From positions 1-64,000 of the forward strand of contig JAJDEB010000027.1 of the NCBI GenBank assembly GCA_029260015.1: a DNA stretch of 64,000 nucleotides. Reading direction: 5' to 3'. The translations under genes were made by a program, and so were the position numbers. Position 1 is the stretch's first letter. Every line of letters begins with the position of its first letter. Below are positions 35,754-44,760 of this stretch, in pieces. The notes under the pieces were generated by a model that saw only the letters and a list, made by a program, of their open reading frames with translations, did not search any database and was not told where the DNA came from. Origin of the DNA: Phycisphaerae bacterium. GTDB lineage: Bacteria > Planctomycetota > Phycisphaerae > UBA1845.

Positions 35754-35921
35754 ATGGATTCGACCAACCCCAAACTCGAACCGCCATCCGAGCGGCATTA
35801 CCACAGCTACACCACGCACCGCATTCCCTGGTTCATCCGAATGATCTGGATCGGATTCTGGATCGGACTGGTTTGGTACCTCATCAAATACGGCATACCT
35901 TCCGCAAAGAACTATTTCTAA
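35754..35921 (+). CDS. Single-helix small membrane protein (CcoQ-like position)
   Basis: A 55-residue protein with one membrane segment (FIRMIWIGFWIGLVWYLIKYGI) after a polar N-terminus. AGAGG lies 7 nt before the ATG at 35754. Its stop TAA shares bases with the ccoI start (TAATG), so translation is coupled. Size and place recall CcoQ/FixQ, or the anchoring helix of CcoP without its heme domains. The sequence alone does not decide. Confidence 0.65.
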   Translation: MDSTNPKLEPPSERHYHSYTTHRIPWFIRMIWIGFWIGLVWYLIKYGIPSAKNYF

Positions 35922-38125
35922 TGACGTCGTCCGTCGCCAGCCGCCTTACTGCTGCAACCAAACAGATCCCATCAGCCGAGTGCGTCTACTGCAGTCTGCC
36001 CATACCTGGATTGCGGGTTGGCGCTGGCGGACAAGCCGAATACTGCTGCTTCGGGTGTAAACTTGCCCATCGCATCACCAATGAAAAAGGCAGCGACGGT
36101 GAAGCCGCATGGCAACTGACATTGATCGGTGTGGCGATCTTCCTGTCCATGAATGTGATGGTCTTTAATTGGGTGCTTTACGGTCAAGAGGTGTTCAACC
36201 CGACGGGCATCGCCGAATCCAAAGTGGCGACAACCGGCGTCACGATTTTTCGCTATCTCTCAATGATCTTCTGCGCTGTGGTCGTGGCGATCCTCGGTTG
36301 GCCCATCGCGCAGAGCGGCGCGACGGCACTGCGCTATCGTCAGATCAATACCGACGTATTGCTCGCCGTCGGAGTCCTAGCCGCATTTGTCTATTCTTAT
36401 GTTTCCGTCATTCGCGAATCCGGCAGTGTTTACTTCGACACCGTTTGCATGATCCTGCTGCTCGTCACGATTGGCCGATCGCTGGAAGCCCGAGCCCGGT
36501 TGTCTGCCGGTGAAGCACTTCGCTCGCTCGACAAATTGCTGCCCAAAAGCGCAATGCGCCTGGTCAATGGCGAAGTGATCGACACACCGACAGTCGAATT
36601 GAACGTTGGCGACGTCGTTGTGGTCCGCCCGGGAGCGCGCTGCCCTGCCGACGGCGAAATCATCGAAGGCGAATCGACCGTTGACGAGCAGGTCATCACC
36701 GGTGAGAGCGATTCCGCCCGTAAGAATTTCGGTGACACCATGTACGCGGGTTCGCTCAACGGTGATGGAACGCTCAAGGTACGCGTTGCGACGATTGCAG
36801 ATTCGTCAGCGTTGCAACACATCGTCGATGCGCTCGCCGAAGCCCGTCGTGGTCGGAGCCGACACCAGCGCATCGCCGATCGCGTCGCAACATTTTTTGT
36901 ACCGGCTGTCGTACTTCTTGCAATTGCGACGTTCGTCTGGACAACAAAACAATGGGGTTGGCAGTCGGGCATCATGCGTTCACTTGCGGTACTCTTGATT
37001 GCCTGCCCTTGCGCGCTGGGCGTTGCCACACCGATGGCTATCTGGGTGGCGATGGGTCGGGCAGCGAGCGCAGGAATTGTGATTCGCCGCGTCGAAGCGC
37101 TTGAGAATCTAATGCGCGTGCGAAGAGTGCTTTTCGACAAGACGGGAACGCTGACGACGGGCCACGCGAACGTGGAAACACTCTGGCTTGCTGAAGAATC
37201 AGACGTTGCACGCGCAATGGTACTGGCACGCGCCAGTGCGCTGGCTCAATTCACGACGCATCATTTAGCCACCGCAATCTGCAGGCACGCCGACCTGAAG
37301 AAGATCGAACCCGCATCGGTTTCAAACGTTCAGTCGATTCCAGGCCAAGGTGTCATCGCCACCCTGAATGATTGCGGGTTGGCCCTTCGATTGGGCAGTG
37401 TCGCGTTCATGGAATCCGGCGGTTTTTCGATTGACGAGATACTTTCCAAACGAATCGCTGAAGCGCAAGAATCGGGCACATCACTTTGTTGCGTGGGATG
37501 GGACGGCGCGATTCGCGGCGTGTTGACGTTTCGGGAAGACTTGCGCGCCAATGCAATCGCAACCGTGCAACAACTTCAAGCAGCCGGTATTGAATCGAGC
37601 GTCCTCACCGGGGACCATCGCGGGCACGGTCAGCGATTGCAGGCTGTTTTGGGGATTAACGTTCATGCGGAATTGTTGCCTTCAGATAAAACCAACCGCG
37701 TGAACCAAATCAAAGCAGCCGGCCACAAAGTGGCGATGATCGGCGACGGCATCAACGACGCTCCGGCGCTTGCGGCGGCTACAGTGGGAATTGCGATGGG
37801 ATGCGGGGCCGACATCAGCCGCGAATCGGCGGACGCTTGCTTGATGAAGGACGATCTTTCTGCGATCCCTTTCTTGTTTGGTTTATCCAAGGCAACGGTC
37901 AGGGTCATCAAGCAAAATTTGTTTTGGGCATTCGCCTATAATGTTGTTGGGTTGGGATTGGCTGCGACTGGCTGGCTTGGACCAATCAGTGCTGCGATTG
38001 CAATGCTCGTCAGCAGTTTTCTGGTGGTGGCCAACTCTATGCGGTTGAGGAACATGCCCCTGACCAAGTCTGTCGAGACGCCCGAGCGATACCCGGAAGT
38101 TAGGTCGCTGGCGACAGCAAGGTGA
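35921..38125 (+). CDS. ccoI: Copper-transporting P-type ATPase for cbb3 assembly (CcoI/FixI-like)
   Basis: A P1B-type ATPase of 734 residues. The N-terminal cysteine motif is CVYCSLPIPG then CCFGCKLAH, as in FixI/CcoI, but the HMA domain that normally follows is missing. Eight-helix core motifs are VITGES (actuator), IACPCALG (metal site), FDKTGTLTTG (phosphorylated Asp) and MIGDGINDAPALA (hinge). The usual SEHP-like nucleotide motif reads TTHHLA, so His-Pro is His-His. CcoI exports or delivers copper for the CuB centre of CcoN, which fits the operon. The start overlaps the preceding stop. Confidence 0.88.
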   Translation: MTSSVASRLTAATKQIPSAECVYCSLPIPGLRVGAGGQAEYCCFGCKLAHRITNEKGSDGEAAWQLTLIGVAIFLSMNVMVFNWVLYGQEVFNPTGIAESKVATTGVTIFRYLSMIFCAVVVAILGWPIAQSGATALRYRQINTDVLLAVGVLAAFVYSYVSVIRESGSVYFDTVCMILLLVTIGRSLEARARLSAGEALRSLDKLLPKSAMRLVNGEVIDTPTVELNVGDVVVVRPGARCPADGEIIEGESTVDEQVITGESDSARKNFGDTMYAGSLNGDGTLKVRVATIADSSALQHIVDALAEARRGRSRHQRIADRVATFFVPAVVLLAIATFVWTTKQWGWQSGIMRSLAVLLIACPCALGVATPMAIWVAMGRAASAGIVIRRVEALENLMRVRRVLFDKTGTLTTGHANVETLWLAEESDVARAMVLARASALAQFTTHHLATAICRHADLKKIEPASVSNVQSIPGQGVIATLNDCGLALRLGSVAFMESGGFSIDEILSKRIAEAQESGTSLCCVGWDGAIRGVLTFREDLRANAIATVQQLQAAGIESSVLTGDHRGHGQRLQAVLGINVHAELLPSDKTNRVNQIKAAGHKVAMIGDGINDAPALAAATVGIAMGCGADISRESADACLMKDDLSAIPFLFGLSKATVRVIKQNLFWAFAYNVVGLGLAATGWLGPISAAIAMLVSSFLVVANSMRLRNMPLTKSVETPERYPEVRSLATAR

Positions 38126-38129
38126 AGCG

Positions 38130-38852
38130 ATGGATTTGATCGCCATGTTGGTGGGTGGGCTGCTGGGTTCTGGCCATTGCATTGGTATGTGTGGTGGGTT
38201 TGTCGTGACCATTGGGGCTTCAAAGCAGCGATTCTCAGCCACTCTGATTCGCCAGCTCTGTTATGGGGGCGGGCGGATATTTACCTATGGCTTCCTCGGT
38301 GCGATCGCCGGCTTGGCCGGTGCGAAACTGGCAGCGTATGATCTACCGCTTGTCGATGCGCAACATTGGTTGGCGATCGTTGCAGGCATCATGATGTTGG
38401 GTGTCGGGTTGCACAATCTCGGCGTGTTTCGACTCAAGACAACCGGATCGGCATGTATTGGTTTTGGCAATAAGATGCTCGGACATTTCTTGAAAGGCAA
38501 TGGCTTTTCTGCTTCATTTCTGGCGGGTGTGTTCACGGGTTTCTTGCCATGCGGATTGGTGTATACATTCCTGGCGCTGGCGATGAAGTCAGGCGACCCG
38601 GCGCGGGGCTGGTTGGGTATGGTGCTGTTCGGCGTGGGCACAGTTCCAGCGCTTACGGTGCTGGGTTGCGGTAGCGCGGTGATGAGTCAGGCAAGCCGGA
38701 TACGTCTGCACCGGTTGGCCAGCTGTTTCGTGATCGTTCTCGGGCTAGCAACGATTTGGCGTGGCATTCCCAAGGACGAGCCATGTTGTGATCCGGCTGA
38801 GCATGCGGGCATTGGCGCGGTGAATTTGGAAATTGATTTGAGGCCTGCTTGA
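38130..38852 (+). CDS. TauE/SafE (UreH-like) family membrane protein
   Basis: A 240-residue protein with six predicted helices. The first carries the family signature GSGHCIGMCGGF and the fourth carries FLAGVFTGFLPCGLVYTF, giving paired Cys residues inside the membrane. Members next to ccoI are associated with metal or thiol handling during cbb3 assembly, but transport of a specific substrate is not shown. Its ribosome site AAGGTGA overlaps the ccoI stop, and its own stop overlaps the next start (ATGA). Confidence 0.82.
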   Translation: MDLIAMLVGGLLGSGHCIGMCGGFVVTIGASKQRFSATLIRQLCYGGGRIFTYGFLGAIAGLAGAKLAAYDLPLVDAQHWLAIVAGIMMLGVGLHNLGVFRLKTTGSACIGFGNKMLGHFLKGNGFSASFLAGVFTGFLPCGLVYTFLALAMKSGDPARGWLGMVLFGVGTVPALTVLGCGSAVMSQASRIRLHRLASCFVIVLGLATIWRGIPKDEPCCDPAEHAGIGAVNLEIDLRPA

Positions 38853-39283
38853 TGACGCGTCCGGGATTTCATTTTCTTGTTGATGTGTTTTTGCTACTCG
38901 CGTTCATAAGCCATCTCATGACGGCAGCGCTCGTGCAATTCATTTTCCCAAAGGCAACAGAAGCTTCGGGTTGGCAAGTTTGGGGGCTGGACTACAACGG
39001 CTGGGCGATGGCTTCGTTTGGGTCGCTGATGTGCTTTACGCTGTTGACGTTACTGCATTTAATCCTGCAATGGCGATGGATCTGTAACTTTGTTGTCAGT
39101 CGTTGGGCCAAGCGCACAGGTCGCAAGATCGACTTGCACGACGGAATCAAAACCATTTACGGCGTTGGCATGCTCATTACAATACTCAGCACGATGGGGC
39201 TTTTCCTGGCAATCGCCGAGATACAAGCCGTCGCTCCACCAGCGCCTTCGCTCGAACCGGTGGCCAGCCAGTTGGACAACTGA
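38852..39283 (+). CDS. DUF4405-type membrane protein
   Basis: A 143-residue protein with four helices arranged as in DUF4405 (cytochrome b561-like) proteins. It starts with FHFLVDVFLLLAFISHLMTA, has a His in LLTLLHLILQWRW where a heme ligand would sit, and ends with a last helix after HDGIKTIYGVGM. It may be a small heme b protein, which is an inference. A second DUF4405 gene lies at 63527. It overlaps the upstream stop by ATGA, so it is the last gene of the cbb3 operon, and it is convergent with the sigma-54 regulator 14 bp away. Confidence 0.75.
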   Translation: MTRPGFHFLVDVFLLLAFISHLMTAALVQFIFPKATEASGWQVWGLDYNGWAMASFGSLMCFTLLTLLHLILQWRWICNFVVSRWAKRTGRKIDLHDGIKTIYGVGMLITILSTMGLFLAIAEIQAVAPPAPSLEPVASQLDN

Positions 39284-39297
39284 TTCCAACGATGGTC

Positions 39298-40665
39298 TTA
39301 AGTGATGCCGTGCTTTTCCAATCGATAGCGAAATGCGTCGCGCGAAAGGCTCAATAACTTTGCGGCTTTTGACTGGTTCTGCCCGGTACGCTCGAGGGCT
39401 TTTCGCAGTAGATGTTCTTCAAGCACGAACAGATCAATCCCGTCAGGTGGTAGTTGAAAGTCGTTCAGCAAATTGCTTTGGTCCGACTCGTTGTTACGAC
39501 CCAACACCATGTCTTCCGGACTGAGCGTATCCCCCTTACCCAGAAGCACCGCCCGCTCGCAGGCGTTGCGCAATTCGCGCACGTTGCCTGGCCAATGGTA
39601 AGTACAAACCTTCTTGTATACCTTCTCATCGACTTGGGTGATGTTCCTGCGAAACTCACGGATGAATCCAGTCACAAAGTGATCGAGTAACAGTCGAATA
39701 TCGTCGCCCCGATCGCGCAGGGGTGGAATCTGGATTGGAATCACGTTGAGTCGAAACATCAGGTCTCGGCGAAATTTGCCGTCCTTGACTGCTTTCTCGA
39801 GATCGCGATTGGTCGCGCTGATGACCCGCACGTTGACTGAGATTTCCTCGGTCCCACCGACGCGACGAAAGACGCGCTCCTCTAAAAAACGCAACAACTT
39901 CGCCTGAAGCGCTGGGGGCATGTCACCCACTTCATCCAGAAACACCGTGCCACCGTCGGCCAATTCGAGCAATCCCTTCTTGGCATGCTTGGCATCGGTG
40001 AACGCACCTTTTTCATGCCCGAAGAGTTCGCTTTCGAGCAGCGCTTCCGACAACGCAGTGCAGGTAATGTTCATAAATGGATTCGGTGCCCGGTCGGAAT
40101 TGTAATGGATGATACGCGCGACCAGGTCTTTTCCGGTTCCGGTTTCACCGGTTAGGAAGACCGTCGAGGCGCCGCTGCCAGCCACATCCGAGATGATGTC
40201 AAACAGACTTTGCATGGTCGCATGCTTGCCGATGATTCGATCGAATCCGTAGCGATGCTGCAAATGGTGGCGAAGCTCTCGCACCTCGCGTCGAAGCTGG
40301 GTGGTTTCGAGGGCTTTGCCAACCGTGAAGAGCAATTCATCCATTTGAAACGGTTTGGCAATGTAGTCGTATGCACCGAGTTTGATGGCTTCCACGGCGT
40401 CTTCGACGTTGCTATATGCGGTCATCATGATGACCACGGTGTCGCCATCGGTTTCTTTCAGGTGACGCAAAATGTCCAAACCGGTCGTGTCCGGAAGTTT
40501 GTAATCAAGCACGATCAAGTCGAACATGTTTGATTCGATGGCTTCGATTGCTTGCGCACCGTTTTCAGCTTCCGACACGCGACAACTGCGCTCTTCGAAT
40601 TTCTGGCGCAGCGACCAACGAATCAAACTTTCGTCTTCAACGATTAAAATGCGTGGCGTCAACAC
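39298..40665 (-). CDS. NtrC-family sigma-54 response regulator
   Basis: This 455-residue regulator has three domains. The receiver (1-120) has the acidic pair at E10-D11, phosphoacceptor D54 in DLIVLD, and K104 in AKPF. The AAA+ domain has Walker A GETGTGKD (173-180), the sigma-54 contact loop GAFTDA (220-225, GAFTGA in most members), and GGTVFLDEVGDMP for Walker B. The Fis-type helix-turn-helix ends the protein (QSKAAKLLSLSRDAFRYRLEKHG). It is translated directly after the globin kinase with a 7-bp overlap, so they are cognate partners. Sigma-54 promoters nearby are the probable targets. Confidence 0.93.
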   Translation of the reverse strand: MLTPRILIVEDESLIRWSLRQKFEERSCRVSEAENGAQAIEAIESNMFDLIVLDYKLPDTTGLDILRHLKETDGDTVVIMMTAYSNVEDAVEAIKLGAYDYIAKPFQMDELLFTVGKALETTQLRREVRELRHHLQHRYGFDRIIGKHATMQSLFDIISDVAGSGASTVFLTGETGTGKDLVARIIHYNSDRAPNPFMNITCTALSEALLESELFGHEKGAFTDAKHAKKGLLELADGGTVFLDEVGDMPPALQAKLLRFLEERVFRRVGGTEEISVNVRVISATNRDLEKAVKDGKFRRDLMFRLNVIPIQIPPLRDRGDDIRLLLDHFVTGFIREFRRNITQVDEKVYKKVCTYHWPGNVRELRNACERAVLLGKGDTLSPEDMVLGRNNESDQSNLLNDFQLPPDGIDLFVLEEHLLRKALERTGQNQSKAAKLLSLSRDAFRYRLEKHGIT

Positions 40666-41864
40666 GGATCGGCCCCCTTCGATTCTTCAATGTGTGCCGG
40701 CAATTCAATGATCACCTTGCTCCCTTTGTTGACGGTACTCTCTAGTCGAATGCGCCCGCCATTGGCATCGATGATTCTCTTACAGATTGGCAGTCCCAAT
40801 CCAGTTCCCTTGGACTTGGTCGTGTAGAACGGTTCAAACGCGCGGTCTCGCGTGTCTGACTCCATTCCGCAACCAAAATCCTGAATGGTCAGTTTGACCC
40901 AACGACCCAAACGCTTGGTATCCACTCGAATCATGCTGCCAGCCGACGATGCTTGCGCTGCATTCAAGAGCAGATTAAATGCCAGCTGTTCAAGTTGCGC
41001 CGGATCGGCAATAACCTCCATGTCCTCATCGCAACGTATCCGTTCAATGCGAATGTTCTCAAACGCCGGCTCTTCCTCCAGCACATGCAGCACACGACTA
41101 AGAATGCGATTGACGCAACATGGCGACATCAGGGGCGGCTTGGGACGTGCGTAAACCAACAGATCCTTGACCGTCGAATCCAGGCGATTGATCTGAGTAA
41201 GAACTTCCGCGAGGATCGGAATGCGGGAGTCGTTGCTTGCGAGTCCGTCGCGAATCACTTGAATTGCACCGCTGATTCCGGCCAGCGGGTTCTTGATTTC
41301 GTGGGCCAACGATGCGGCGAGTTGTCCAATCTGGGCGAGGTGTTCGGCGCGCGTCAGTTTTTCCTCGACGGCTAGTCGCTCCCGATCACGAATGACTAGT
41401 GAATAGCTGTCCTTGTAAGTGCCCAGCATCACAGCCAACTCTAGCATCAGCAGTTTGTGGACCGACTGCAACTTGGCTCTTCCATTGGTGACGTCGGCCC
41501 GCGTTATCCCTTCTTCGAGCGATTGCCACACGACATCCATTGCGCCGATCATGAAATGCTGAGGAAGATTGATATCGGAGTGGGTTCTTCCGATCGCCGT
41601 CCGTTGCTCGAAGTAGGCAGCCCCGTAATCGCCGCAGAATAACTCTGTCAGCCACTTAATGAACGAACGCTTTTGCCGTTCGATCTGGGCGTCATCGGCG
41701 AATACGTCGCGGGTTTCCTTGTGGGCTTTGAGTATCTCGTAAAAGCGGGTGGTGACGCCCAGCAAAATGGGGTCAATATCGCCTTTTAGCGCGACAAGAT
41801 TCTGCGCGTCTGCCTGGGTGAAACCAAGATATGACTTCATCAATTCAAACGTTGAGGCATCCAT
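40659..41864 (-). CDS. Globin-coupled sensor histidine kinase
   Basis: A soluble kinase of 401 residues. Residues 1-155 form a protoglobin/globin-coupled sensor domain with the probable heme-proximal His95 in AIGRTHSDINLPQHFMIGAM. A linker helix leads to the HisKA motif SLAHEIKNPLAGISG (phosphorylated His188). The HATPase domain shows NLLLNAAQAS, DFGCGM and GTGLGLPICKRI. There are no membrane segments, so it would sense cytoplasmic O2, CO or NO through heme. The start is ATG 41864 (MDASTFELMK); the open frame upstream looks like non-coding DNA. It is divergent from the CBS-hydrogenase operon. Confidence 0.92.
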   Translation of the reverse strand: MDASTFELMKSYLGFTQADAQNLVALKGDIDPILLGVTTRFYEILKAHKETRDVFADDAQIERQKRSFIKWLTELFCGDYGAAYFEQRTAIGRTHSDINLPQHFMIGAMDVVWQSLEEGITRADVTNGRAKLQSVHKLLMLELAVMLGTYKDSYSLVIRDRERLAVEEKLTRAEHLAQIGQLAASLAHEIKNPLAGISGAIQVIRDGLASNDSRIPILAEVLTQINRLDSTVKDLLVYARPKPPLMSPCCVNRILSRVLHVLEEEPAFENIRIERIRCDEDMEVIADPAQLEQLAFNLLLNAAQASSAGSMIRVDTKRLGRWVKLTIQDFGCGMESDTRDRAFEPFYTTKSKGTGLGLPICKRIIDANGGRIRLESTVNKGSKVIIELPAHIEESKGADPC

Positions 41865-41980
41865 GGGGGCATCGTACACCGGGCAGAATTGGAACAAAAC
41901 CCGCTTGGAAGGGCGGTGAAAGGCTTTGGCTGAAAGGCTTGCTGTCGATGTGGGCGGAAAAGTCATGTTGCATAACTCAA

Positions 41981-41996
41981 GGCATGGCGTGTGCCT
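41981..41996 (-). promoter_or_regulatory. Possible sigma-54 promoter for the kinase/regulator pair
   Basis: On the minus strand, AGGCACACGCCATGCC gives GG (41995-41994) and GC (41983-41982) separated by exactly 10 bases. The match outside these bases is partial, and the site is also part of an imperfect palindrome, so this is tentative. It lies about 117 bp before the kinase start. Confidence 0.3.
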
Positions 41997-42004
41997 AAGT
42001 CAGA

Positions 42005-42094
42005 TTGGCCACAAATAAGCGGCTATGCGGGATGCAAACATTGACGCGTGCGGGATTTACCACAGCGGCTGCGGCATTTGGCCACAGGGAGCGG
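42005..42094. promoter_or_regulatory. Direct repeat, candidate enhancer sites of the NtrC-like regulator
   Basis: TTGGCCACA is followed 3 to 4 bases later by AGCGG at 42005-42022, and again at 42078-42094. The copies lie about 165 and 90 bp upstream of the sigma-54 element at 42167, a normal distance for enhancer binding. The role is inferred from repetition and place. The first copy itself has GG-N10-GC spacing, so a second weak promoter cannot be excluded. Confidence 0.4.
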
Positions 42095-42166
42095 GCGGAT
42101 TCCATCTAGTCTAATTCTTGCACCATTGATTTCCGCAATCGTGATTCGGTATCCGCTTGAGTCGTT

Positions 42167-42182
42167 TGGTACGGATCATGCA
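42167..42182 (+). promoter_or_regulatory. Sigma-54 promoter of the CBS/hydrogenase operon
   Basis: TGGTACGGATCATGCA matches TGGCACG-N4-TTGCW with two changes. The invariant GG (42168-42169) and GC (42180-42181) are exactly 10 bases apart. Transcription would start near 42193, 40 bp before the CBS gene. Confidence 0.65.
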
Positions 42183-42233
42183 CCGCATCTCTTGGACGAT
42201 ACGTTGATTCATACATGTGGAGGAGACCACACC

Positions 42234-42869
42234 ATGTTTGTAGCCGACTACATGACCCGCGATCCGGTCTTCGCTATGGAAACGGACTTGCTTTCAGTAG
42301 CGGAGAAAACCGCCCAAGCGAAATCGATACACCAGTTGCCGGTTCTCGACGCGGCAAAACGCCTGGTGGGGATCATTACCGATCGGGACATCCGCTCGGT
42401 TGTTGGTTACGACCGAACGATTCGTGAGAAACTCGAAGTCCAGGAGGTCATGACACCTGAGCCAATCACAGCCGCGCCCGACGATTCACTCTCCGATGTC
42501 CTGGGGCTGTTCTGCGAGCATCGATTCGGAGCGCTGCCGGTTGTTCAGGCGACCCAACTGGTGGGCATTATCACCCGCCATGATTTGCTGATGGCGATGT
42601 CTGCGATCCTGGGGCTCGAGCGCGATGGCTGTAGCGTTGAAGCTGCGGTGCCACATTTGTTTGAAGACCTGTCTGTTGCATTTGGGGCACTAAGCCGGTT
42701 CGAGGGGACACTGCACAGCGCCGTGGTCGCTCGCGTTCGCAGCGATGGTGACGAGCCATCCCTCTATTTGCACGTTGGCAAGCACGACAAGGTAACCGTC
42801 GAAAACCGATTGCGACGGGCTGGACTGATCCTGTTGACTTCTGACAAGAGCCATAAGGTAACGAAATGA
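42234..42869 (+). CDS. Tandem CBS-domain protein
   Basis: This 211-residue protein has two CBS domains at residues about 1-60 and 75-130: MFVADYMTRDPVFAMETD with GIITDRDIR, then VMTPEPITAAPDDSLSDVLGLF with GIITRHDLL. A C-terminal region of about 70 residues resembles a small ligand-binding fold (HSAVVARVRSDGDEPSLYLHVG). CBS pairs bind adenine nucleotides and report energy or NAD state. GGAGGAG lies 8 nt before the ATG. It is the first gene of the long operon, and its stop overlaps the next start (ATGA). Confidence 0.88.
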   Translation: MFVADYMTRDPVFAMETDLLSVAEKTAQAKSIHQLPVLDAAKRLVGIITDRDIRSVVGYDRTIREKLEVQEVMTPEPITAAPDDSLSDVLGLFCEHRFGALPVVQATQLVGIITRHDLLMAMSAILGLERDGCSVEAAVPHLFEDLSVAFGALSRFEGTLHSAVVARVRSDGDEPSLYLHVGKHDKVTVENRLRRAGLILLTSDKSHKVTK

Positions 42870-44749
42870 ACGTATGCACGGAAAATCATCAGCAAGAATG
42901 GATGCAGGAAATTCGCTGCGTGTCGGTTGTCGAAGCGTTTCGACACATCGTACGCGGAAGTCGTATCTTCATCGGTTCGGGTGCGGCTGCCCCGCTGAGT
43001 CTGATTGAAGCAATGGATGCGCATCCTAAATATTTCGTGGACCATGAAGTGGTTTCGCTGCTGACCGAAGGTCCGGCTCCATATGCCAGCGAAAAACATA
43101 CCGGCAGATTTCGTTACAACGCGCTGTTTATAGGCGGAAATGTTCGAGCAGCGGTCGAAACGGGGTTGGCTGACTACACGCCGATTTTCCTTTCCGAAAT
43201 TCCCGAGATGTTTCGAAGCAGACAAATGCCCATCGGGGTGGCGATGATTCAGGTCGCCCCTCCACAGGACGGCATGTGCAGCCTCGGGGTGGCGGTTGAC
43301 GTCGTCAAAGCCGCAGCAGAGTCAGCCGACCTGGTGATTGCCGAAGTCAATCCGCAGATGCCGGCGACGCGCGGTGACTCGTGCATCCCGGTCAAAGACA
43401 TTGACTATTTCGTTCTTGGCGATCATCCGATCCCTGAACTGTCGTCCCGAGCGATGACGCCGGAGACCAGACAAATCGGCAAGAACATCGCGAAGTTGGT
43501 TGAAGATGGCTCGACCATACAGGCTGGAATCGGCGCCATTCCCGACGCGGCGCTCGCGATGCTGGCTGGCAAAAAGGACTTGGGCGTTCACACCGAAATG
43601 ATGAGCGATGGATTCATCGACCTGATTGAGCAAGGTGTCATCACCAACAAATTAAAGACCAAACATCAGGGCATATCGGTCACCAGTTTTCTACTGGGCA
43701 GTTCACGACTTTACGACTTTGTTCGGGACCGCGCCGATATTGAGCTTTACCCCTGCGACTATACGAACGACCCATATGTCATTGGACAAATCGACAAGAT
43801 GGTGGCGATCAACACTGCCGTCGAGGTCGATCTAACCGGTCAAGTCTGTTCCGATTCAATCGGAGCGCGGTTCTACAGCGGTATCGGAGGGCAAGTTGAC
43901 TTCATCCGCGGTGCGGCTCGCAGCAAAGGTGGCAAGCCGATCATCGCGCTGCCTTCGACGGCAAAGAACGGCACCGTCTCGCGCATCAAGCCACGACTTC
44001 AGCGAGGTGGTGGTGTCGTCACGACGCGCGGTGACGTTCATTACGTTGTCACAGAATGGGGCATAGCCTCGCTGCACGGTAAGACCGTGCGCGAGAGGGC
44101 GATGGCCCTAATCGAAATCGCCCATCCGAAATTTCGACCCTGGCTGTTGGCTGAAGCGAAGCAGCACAAGTACGTGTACGCCGATCAAGCCGATCACCCG
44201 CTCTCCATTCCTGTGTATCCCCAGGAACTTGAGGCGTGCGTGAAAGACCGCCAGGGTGCGCACATTCTCATTCGTCCGGTGCGACTCAGCGATGAAGATC
44301 AAATGCACGATCTGTTTTATTCGATGAGCGACGAGTCACTTTACCAACGCTTCTTTGCGTACACCCAATCGGTACCGCATGCGTCGCTGCAAAATCTTTG
44401 CACAGTTGATTATCACAAGACGATGGCCCTCGTGGCGTGCGTGGGCGAGTTGGATTCGGAACGCATCATCGGCATGGCCCGCTACGTGCTCAACGAAAAG
44501 ACCGGATTCGCGGAAGCGGAGTTTGCCGTCGCCGATCAATTCCAAAACCGGGGAATCGGTACGACGCTCATCAGTCGTTTGGCTGACATTGCCCGTTCAA
44601 ACGGCATCTGCGGATTCATCGCCGACGTGCTTTCAAACAACGCCCAAATGCTGCATTTGTTCAGAAAGCTGGGCGGGCACCATGAATCCCGATGCAATCA
44701 GGGAATCTATTCGCTCAAGATCTGCTTTGAAGAGGACGGAACAGGATAG
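42866..44749 (+). CDS. Acetyl-CoA hydrolase/4-hydroxybutyrate CoA-transferase fused to GNAT acetyltransferase
   Basis: A 627-residue protein in two parts. Residues about 15-440 are a family I-type CoA-transferase: SGAAAPLSLIEAM near the start, GIGAIPDAALAML, the catalytic Glu244 in VHTEMMSDGF, and GGQVDFIRGAARSKGGKPIIAL. Residues about 460-620 are a GNAT domain starting HILIRPVRLSDEDQM, with the acetyl-CoA loop in AVADQFQNRGIGTTLI. The enzyme would move CoA between acyl groups; the GNAT part might acetylate lysines or self-regulate. The fusion is complete and in frame. Substrate choice (acetate, propionate, 4-hydroxybutyrate) is open. Confidence 0.88.
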   Translation: MNVCTENHQQEWMQEIRCVSVVEAFRHIVRGSRIFIGSGAAAPLSLIEAMDAHPKYFVDHEVVSLLTEGPAPYASEKHTGRFRYNALFIGGNVRAAVETGLADYTPIFLSEIPEMFRSRQMPIGVAMIQVAPPQDGMCSLGVAVDVVKAAAESADLVIAEVNPQMPATRGDSCIPVKDIDYFVLGDHPIPELSSRAMTPETRQIGKNIAKLVEDGSTIQAGIGAIPDAALAMLAGKKDLGVHTEMMSDGFIDLIEQGVITNKLKTKHQGISVTSFLLGSSRLYDFVRDRADIELYPCDYTNDPYVIGQIDKMVAINTAVEVDLTGQVCSDSIGARFYSGIGGQVDFIRGAARSKGGKPIIALPSTAKNGTVSRIKPRLQRGGGVVTTRGDVHYVVTEWGIASLHGKTVRERAMALIEIAHPKFRPWLLAEAKQHKYVYADQADHPLSIPVYPQELEACVKDRQGAHILIRPVRLSDEDQMHDLFYSMSDESLYQRFFAYTQSVPHASLQNLCTVDYHKTMALVACVGELDSERIIGMARYVLNEKTGFAEAEFAVADQFQNRGIGTTLISRLADIARSNGICGFIADVLSNNAQMLHLFRKLGGHHESRCNQGIYSLKICFEEDGTG

Positions 44750-44760
44750 GAGAAACAGAA

